Shown piece after piece: positions 19,564 through 25,757 of a stretch of 25,757 nucleotides of DNA (within the stretch, counting starts at the first letter, position 1; every line of letters begins with the position of its first letter). A program made the translations under genes and the position numbers. The DNA is from Asparagopsis taxiformis (taxonomy: Eukaryota > Rhodophyta > Florideophyceae > Bonnemaisoniales > Bonnemaisoniaceae), in assembly GCA_030407315.1 (NCBI GenBank), contig JALQPE010001126.1, positions 1 through 25,757 on the forward strand, written 5' to 3'. The notes beneath the pieces were generated by a model that ran no database searches, had not been told where the DNA came from, and saw only the letters and a list, made by a program, of their open reading frames with translations.

Positions 19564-22309
19564 TCACTTGCCGAAGCTCTTAACTGTAAGGCTGAAGGGA
19601 TTGCGAGACTCGCTACATTTGGGAATTGACTTTCCATTGCTCTGTCTCTTCTTCTTAATGACTAGGTTCTGCTTGACGCTCTGAAAAGATGCCGGGAAGC
19701 TAATGGTTTGATTGCGACTGTCCTCACATTGCTATCGAGTGATTTCTGGATTCTGTTTCTTGATTTGAAGGGTGCCTTCAATGGCATCAAGTCTGGGCTC
19801 TAAGAGGCTACTTTCCTGTTTTAGTCTAGATTCTGCCTGTGGTCTGATACTTTTGTAGATGCTCACTTTTTTCTTGTTGCTCTCCATTGAGGAAAAAGTG
19901 AGATTGAGTTCGACTGGTTTCAGCTGCAGTTCCTTATCGGCCAGGAACTCTGGGCTTTTCCCCCTTTTGCTTTGGAGGGTTGCTCCCTTTTCTTCTGGTC
20001 TGTAACAGTAGAAGGTCTTGCTTGGAGATCTGAGTTCCCTCTAGACCTAACTTTTAGCCGTTGGTTCATCTTTATTTTGGGCCTAAACGCCTTGAGTATC
20101 TTCCTATGCGCTCTAAATATCGAGTCTCCTTCATCTTTATCTTGCTTGAGCTTGCTGAACCCAGGAAGCTTGGAGTAGTTGCTGAATAGGGATGATGGCC
20201 TCTAACTCCTTCCTGTAGCAGGCTTCCCTCTATCTAGGGCACTCTCTCCTTCAGAGCTGCAATCTAGCATTCGCTGAGAGTATTCACACTTCTCTCTTTC
20301 TGAGTTGGTCTTTTCAGTATATGTAAAGTTCTTGGTCATTCTGTTCGCCACTGGCCCTTGAAGCAACTCATTCAACTCTTTCATTTTGGTAGCATCCATG
20401 TCTTATTGGGAATCATGGTCATCTGATGACACTTCCTCAAACTCTGGATCCTTAAATTTAGGAGCTAGCAGCGTGGCCTCTTTGGCTTCTTCGATCAGTT
20501 CGACAAACTCGATTTCTGGCTCTATCTTTTGTGTGGTTCCTGCCCTCCTGGTATCATCTTCTGGGTTGCTGATGAGTGACTCTTTCCTTTTCTCTTTGGA
20601 CTTTATTGGAATTGATTTGATAGTTCTTTTCTGCTGAAGGAGTTCTTCGTACTCGAGCCAGGCAGTCATAAACTGAGCTAGTGCTTTGCAGATTGATTTG
20701 CCCATTAGATTCCAGGCTGGTGAGTCGAATGGGAAGGTGACCATCTTGTCTGGATCGTAGTACTCACCAATTGAGGACTCCACCGTGTATGGGTAGGGTA
20801 TCTGAATTGATCAAACATCACGGCCCTTCCTGTACGATTCTTGCCCTAAAGAGAGTACGAGCACCCGTAGAACCGGAATGATTTAGTCAGTTTCTCAACC
20901 AATCGAGGCAGCACTCTCGATCGATAGTACTCCGACTGACTAATGGTGTAAGGAGGGCCATAGAAGAATGTGTTCTTCTTGCAAGAGTGACCATGAAAGT
21001 CCAAATACACAGACACTCCATGCTAAGAGTGCACCTTCTCAACTAACTGCTTAAGAGCAGCTATCTAAGGGTATAACTCAGAACTAGGTTTCACAAATTC
21101 ACGATTCAAGTCTCTGCCTGTCAGTCCAGTCCGACTATTGCCCAGGACTACCCCATCCGGATTGAGCATTGGAACAATCACAAAGTTCGTCCTACTTATG
21201 GCTTCAAATACCTATTCCTCAGGCTCAGAGCCTCAGATGATCCAGAACAAAGGAAATTCATGAACCCTTAGAGTACATATGAACTATTAGACTAGCATGG
21301 ATGCACCCTTCCCGTTACCAGGATGGTTTTCTTAGGAATTTCACTCTCAAAATTGGTCACGTGAATAATGGGAACCTTTAGTCCGCTCACCGATTAAGTG
21401 AGAGTGAACTTCTTGACATTCTCCTATGGGAGATTATCAATGTGATGGAGCATCTCGCTGTATGTATAGGGAATACAGTAAGCAAAGAATACCTCATCCT
21501 GCTCCTCTTCGAACTGATAGTCGATGGTGAGAGTGTAGAGAGTTGGCACTTGGACTTTGTCATAAAGGAACTTGTATCTCAACTGCCGTTTCGACATTCT
21601 GACATTGCAGCCTCCTTGATGCCACCCTTTTCCTTCCAGTTCATACTTCTTCTTTGAGAATGCATATGGTTTCATTCCCTAAGTTATTGCATGTATACTT
21701 TTTCGTACAGTGTCCCTCTTTTCTTCAGATTGCAGATATTCAATCGCAGTTTCTCCTTACTTTTCCCGTTTCGAACACTAAAGTAGAACCAGTTCATGTG
21801 TCCCCTAGTATTGGAGTCTATTCTCAAGAAAAGATCAAACTCTGAGTTGCCTACCTTAATGGCACAGTCCAGGTTTCCTGACTCGAAGAAGCTGTCGAAG
21901 ATGTATTCGCTTTAGGATAAAGTGGGATTCATGCCTTCAAATGCCCGATAGTTGAGTCCTGCTTTGCAGAAGGAGTTCATTCTAATTCTGTCCTAACTCA
22001 ATATCTGCTTACTGTCTGGAAGTAGGACTGCACGATGTTCCTCATATCTATTTCGTACTTTGGAATGTGCTGAGTAAGAGGGTGAGACAGATTGGAGGAC
22101 TGAGGAGATGCTGCGTATCTGCGGTGCATGATGGTTGTGTTCGGAAAGCGAGGGCCAAGATAGTGAATCCGATGCTGGTGTTCATTGTTCAGTTTGGTGA
22201 GCTACTTGCAGAGGGTGTCACCAGCAGGCCAGTCAAACTGGATGGGTGTCGATAAACGCTTATCGGATTTCAGGTGAAGGTAATTCTCTAGATCTAGCTC
22301 CTCCTGCAT
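19564..22309 (-). CDS. Cytosolic carboxypeptidase (M14, tubulin-deglutamylase type)
   Basis: 881 residues after removal of five 20-nt introns: 22012-21993, 21698-21679, 21213-21194, 20821-20802 and 20006-19987 (the last least certain). The spliced length is an exact number of codons. The CCP N-domain is clear ([28 protein letters not shown]). The catalytic domain has zinc ligands H323 and E326 (RVHPCESNSS), H419 (FHGHS), [15 protein letters not shown] and the catalytic Glu in YTVES (E484). E326 is encoded by TAG, the best evidence that UAG means Glu here. The usual HPGE is HPCE. A Ser/Lys-rich tail of nearly 400 residues follows the enzyme. The family removes glutamates from tubulin, mostly in cilia. 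Start ATG 22309; stop TGA 19566-19564. Which CCP/AGBL subtype it is remains unresolved. Confidence 0.9.
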
Positions 22310-22467
22310 GATTATAATCTGCTTTATTGCTTATATTAAGATAATGGGAGTATCTATCATCAGACCCGGTTGAGAGGGAGGGGGGCATTCGGTTGATTCT
22401 CCCGAGTGATTGGCATCTAGGCTGATGTTTGATTAAATAAGAGAGTTGGAGTATAAACATAAGTAAT
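22310..22467. promoter_or_regulatory. 158-bp divergent promoter of carboxypeptidase and ERK7
   Basis: The start codons of the minus-strand carboxypeptidase and plus-strand ERK7 lie 158 bp apart. The carboxypeptidase side is A/T-rich; in the middle is a G-rich run (GAGAGGGAGGGGGGC, plus strand). I looked for an RFX X-box and did not see a clear one. Confidence 0.5.
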
Positions 22468-23901
<1,434 letters not shown>

Positions 23902-24035
23902 ATGAATGACAAATCAGTTAATAACTAGATGAAAAGCTAATCGATGATCAAGGGGCAAGACCAACTGGGAGTATTGAAAACCAGATAAGTGCAAAGGACA
24001 GACAATAGGTGTGTTTGAATGATAGCACAATTAAA

Positions 24036-25170
24036 ATGATAATACGGTCACTGCAACGATCTTCGAGATGGGTGGGCCTGCAACATCGCAACCAGTTCTA
24101 CTTGCTGGATCACAACTACGTGGAGAAACAGAAGAAGATGATCTTCGAGCATAACGAGAAGACCCTCTGGCTGAAGACCAAGTTCTTCCTGAAGGAGATG
24201 AAGTACACGATCGTGCAGGGGAGCAAAGACCTGTGGCAGGACAGTACCTGGATGGTGAAGCTATTGCGGACTAAGAAGTACCATGAGTTCACAGCCTATG
24301 AGAAGTCTGTGTCTTGGCGGATCGTGGCTGATCTGTTCAAATTCATCCCTTATTCGGTACTGGTGCTGATTCCCTTGGCCGAAGCTCTGATTCCTGTTCT
24401 GGTATGGGTATTCCCGAATGCAGTGCCCTCGTTCTTTCTCTTCGATACGGCTGAAGATAAGCGGATCGAGAGGCTCTAAAATGACCAGGAAGTCAGCCAT
24501 GAGGTGCTGTTGGACAAGCTCCTGGATGTACTCAGGCAAGATTTCAAGAAAGAGGAAGAGTTTACCCAGTACGACTTCTTCAAGAGGGACTTCTTTGAGG
24601 TAATCGACGACCTCGAAGTGAGACTCAACTATGGCAAATTCTCCTCGGACGAACTCATTCACGTACTCAAGTTCCTGGGAGGTAACTTCATCACGGGCAC
24701 AGCCACCATTAACAAGGTGGTCAACCTGTTCACGGTCACCATCCCCAGGTTCATATGTAAACTGGGCAGATTCCTGTACAGCCGGATCACCAAAAAGTAA
24801 CTGGAACCCTACCAGGACCCCTTCTTCATTAAGGGAGACTTCAGAGTCTTAGAGTTCAACTATTTCCCCTTCGAGTTCATTAAAAGACACTTCCTGCTGT
24901 TTCAGATCAGACAACACTTCAAAAAATCTACAAAAAGAAGATGCTCTGCTCGAAAAATACGGCATGGACGACATCGAAGGGTACAACATCAAGCACTTCG
25001 CACGCAACAGGGGGTTCGCAGCCATCAGCTGCTACATCACCCTCAAGAATGTCCTCAAGAACGATTGGGTTAAAATAACCACTCACCCTAAATTCACAGA
25101 CAATACCAAGCTATGGTACAGTGTCATGATGTTCCACTTCATGAACCAGACTAACAAGGACCTCAACTGA
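24036..25170 (+). CDS. LETM1: LETM1-like mitochondrial inner-membrane protein
   Basis: About 377 residues. It starts with a basic, Arg/Ser-rich stretch (MIIRSLQRSSRW) typical of a mitochondrial presequence, which supports ATG 24036 over the upstream GTG. The LETM1 core reads WRIVADLFKFIPYSVLVLIP then LAEALIPVLVWVFPNAVPSFF, with the membrane segment. The ribosome-binding-like LETM domain continues to FQIRQHF and KEDALLEKYG. These two are one frame apart at about 24918-24925 (run of six A): one extra base there, or less likely a 22-nt intron near 24855. UAR codons follow IERL and ITKK. LETM1 proteins support K+/H+ or Ca2+/H+ exchange and mitochondrial translation. Stop TGA 25168-25170. Confidence 0.85.
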
Positions 25171-25224
25171 TCTCTATATTTTCATTAGGGTTGCATACCT
25201 GTCATTCATTATCGATCATCAGTG

Positions 25225-25757
25225 ATGCCGATGTTTTCTGATCCTCAGTTTGATATGCTAATGATCTTTCAATATTTGATTGATATTTATAAGATGAACC
25301 TGAAGGAGGAGGAGCAGATTCTAATCAAGGATATATTCAATGTGAGGGTGACCTATAAGCAGGGGTACTATTTATCCAATTCAGGTAATCAGAGAGCATG
25401 CATCTGCTGAAGGACTTCCCGAATGAGATCAAGAATCTCGGCAGTACTTGTGTTTAGATTCAGACAACGTGTCATTGGTAGAGCATTCAGCCTATTTTGA
25501 CTCCTTGTTGATGGAGAGACTCCAGGTTCCGTACTCATTCAATAACTCAGAGGGACAGAGTTGCTGGCCTACCTTGAAGAGTGCCTGAACCGGTCGCACT
25601 ACGCCATCGAGAAACCCTGGAACCAGAGCGAACTGGCGCAGAAGTTCATCAAATATTCCATTGAAGTACCCTTCCATCAACCCAGATCGTCAAGAACTTC
25701 ATCTACCTGTCAACCACAGAGCCGGAGATCTTCGCAGAGCAGCTGGAAATAGATCCT
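25225..25757 (+). CDS. Unidentified gene, 5' part only (runs off window)
   Basis: 151 codons are visible after four 20-nt GTAC...CAG introns: 25365-25384, 25444-25463, 25531-25550 and 25666-25685. All four have the same ends, and each is needed to keep the frame, giving a helical protein: FSDPQFDMLMIFQYLIDIY, then MHLLKDFPNEIKNLG, ELLAYLEECLNRSHYAIEKP and FIYLSTTEPEIFAEQL. I do not recognise the family with confidence; a helical-repeat or exchange-factor type of protein is conceivable. It starts at ATG 25225, 54 bp after LETM1, with no stop before the window end. It has the highest intron density here, about one per 38 codons. Confidence 0.75.

Noticed and set aside
20983..21213. A 17-nt intron in the carboxypeptidase (GTTCTG...GAG)
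   Set aside because: A 20-nt GTAT...TAG intron at 21213-21194 joins the frames and keeps the family alignment ([21 protein letters not shown]), so the 17-nt version is unnecessary.

Overview
ORGANISM AND CODE. This window is nuclear DNA of a ciliate, most probably a peritrich (Vorticella/Carchesium/Campanella group) and probably macronuclear. In nearly every gene TAA and TAG are read through and TGA is the terminator. At sites where families are strongly conserved the reassigned codon stands for glutamate, not the glutamine of most ciliates. The clearest case is the zinc-binding Glu of an M14 carboxypeptidase (HPxE motif), encoded by TAG at 21294-21292. A second is the Glu of the CDER motif in X-prolyl aminopeptidase, a TAA at 11055-11057. 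This matches the known peritrich nuclear code (NCBI table 30). The genes carry about 27 tiny spliceosomal introns of 20-22 nt (22 are exactly 20 nt), usually GTAC...AG. Read with UAR=Glu and these introns, fragmented standard-code ORFs become complete housekeeping genes.

LAYOUT. 152-1758 (+) Bfr1-like coiled-coil protein; 1759-2735 a 977-bp stretch with no recognised gene; 2736-4340 (-) LMBRD2-type membrane protein; 4389-5531 (-) sirtuin; 5597-6778 (+) coiled-coil/SH3 protein; 6846-9621 (+) large coiled-coil protein with several frame breaks; 9664-10891 (-) proteasome ATPase Rpt4; 10944-12690 (+) X-prolyl aminopeptidase; 12718-13749 (-) unknown membrane protein; 13878-14078 (-) RNA polymerase subunit RPB12; 14184-14779 (+) CAP-like protein; 14836-16010 (+) eIF3m; 16120-17037 (+) ubiquilin/Dsk2; 17147-18217 (+) TBC RabGAP; 18287-19268 (+) RRM/zinc-knuckle SR protein; 19564-22309 (-) cytosolic carboxypeptidase; 22468-23901 (+) MAPK15/ERK7; 24036-25170 (+) LETM1-like; 25225 to the window end (+) an unidentified gene, cut off.

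ORGANISATION. Genes are packed with 27-295 bp between them apart from the one 977-bp gap. Four pairs are divergent from gaps of 52-158 bp that must hold both promoters. The most suggestive pair is the carboxypeptidase and ERK7, both families linked to cilia. The protein-homeostasis genes (Rpt4, ubiquilin, X-prolyl aminopeptidase) and the gene-expression genes (RPB12, eIF3m, SR protein) look interspersed rather than functionally clustered.

CAVEATS. Several genes have 1-nt frame offsets that no 20-22-nt intron explains, and the aminopeptidase has one in-frame TGA. Sequencing indels, unusual introns of 14-31 nt, and recoding are all possible; I could not decide between them from sequence alone. 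All coordinates are hand-derived.
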